From assembly GCA_003641425.1 (NCBI GenBank), contig QNAH01000185.1:1-5880 (forward strand): a stretch of DNA of 5,880 bases, read 5' to 3'. Source of the stretch: Candidatus Zixiibacteriota bacterium (GTDB lineage: Bacteria; Zixibacteria; MSB-5A5; GN15; PGXB01). Of this stretch, positions 5,769 through 5,880 are shown piece by piece (the first letter of the stretch is position 1; every line of letters starts with the position of its first letter). A program made the translations under genes and the position numbers. The notes under the pieces were generated by a model. That model had not been told where the DNA came from. It saw only the letters and a list, made by a program, of their open reading frames with translations, and ran no database searches.

Positions 5769-5804
5769 ACAAAGGGCAGTTTTTCGGGACTGTCCTTTGT
5801 TTTT
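5769..5804 (+). terminator. Rho-independent terminator after the small ORF
   Basis: ACAAAGGGCAGT (5769-5780) pairs with ACTGTCCTTTGT (5789-5800) over 12 positions with one G-T wobble, around an eight-base loop, and runs into TTTT (5801-5804). Its left arm can instead pair with TGCCCTT (5752-5758), so it may be conditional. Confidence 0.87.
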
Positions 5805-5880
5805 ATAACAATTGTGGGATTTCCTCGAGAGTTTTTTCTTAGATTACCGAGAATCGAGTTTTGGCATGATTATTTGCAAA

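Noticed and set aside
5862..5878. Sigma-54-like promoter (TGGCAT ... TTTGCA)
   Set aside because: Eleven bases separate the GG and GC elements instead of the strict ten, and the -24 box has T for C; most likely chance. Worth a glance only if a gene starts just after the window.
5172..5880. tRNA gene or CRISPR array in the gene-free end of the window
   Set aside because: No tRNA T-arm/acceptor pattern and no regularly spaced direct repeats were found on either strand.

Overview
The window reads as bacterial chromosome of moderate GC, with Shine-Dalgarno (SD) sites, standard-code ORFs and Rho-independent terminators. A Sec-exported protein with a LolA-like N-terminal domain, two aspartic-protease lobes and a PDZ domain suggests a diderm (Gram-negative) host. 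Gene families and codon choice would fit an uncultured lineage such as the FCB superphylum (Zixibacteria-like), but that placement is a guess from style, not proof. All supported genes lie on the + strand.

Region 1 (1-2446) is a tight four-gene run: the 3' end of a DUF1028 Ntn-hydrolase-like gene with a TPR tail, a PhzF-family epimerase/isomerase, a GNAT (RimJ/RimL-type) acetyltransferase that starts inside the PhzF stop codon (ATGA overlap), and a DUF456 membrane protein. Gaps are 11, -4 and 21 bases, so co-transcription is likely. The first three suggest small-molecule or amino-acid/amide chemistry, but no pathway can be named from the window.

Region 2 (2447-3134) is a single-gene unit: a SlyD-like FKBP prolyl isomerase with a strong SD, ended by a compound hairpin terminator. 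Region 3 (about 3178-5171) is another single-gene unit: a signal peptide, a LolA-like domain, two retropepsin/pepsin-like lobes (DTG in the first, DLG in the second) and a C-terminal PDZ domain, followed by a textbook terminator.

Region 4 (5172-5880) is the unusual part. About 420 bases without a convincing gene carry candidate promoters, a cluster of GGTAAT/ATTACC half-sites and a hairpin. They lead to an almost perfect nine-base SD and a 35-codon ORF. The peptide has a Cys-X3-Cys-X3-Cys core and an aromatic tail (YWPLYGIWI). Just after its stop come a perfect 15-bp hairpin, then a terminator hairpin, and between them a third pairing that excludes both. That is the geometry of a transcription attenuator. 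The peptide is either a small modified-peptide (RiPP-like) precursor or metal-binding peptide, or a leader peptide controlling a gene beyond the window. The genes to the right of 5880 would decide.
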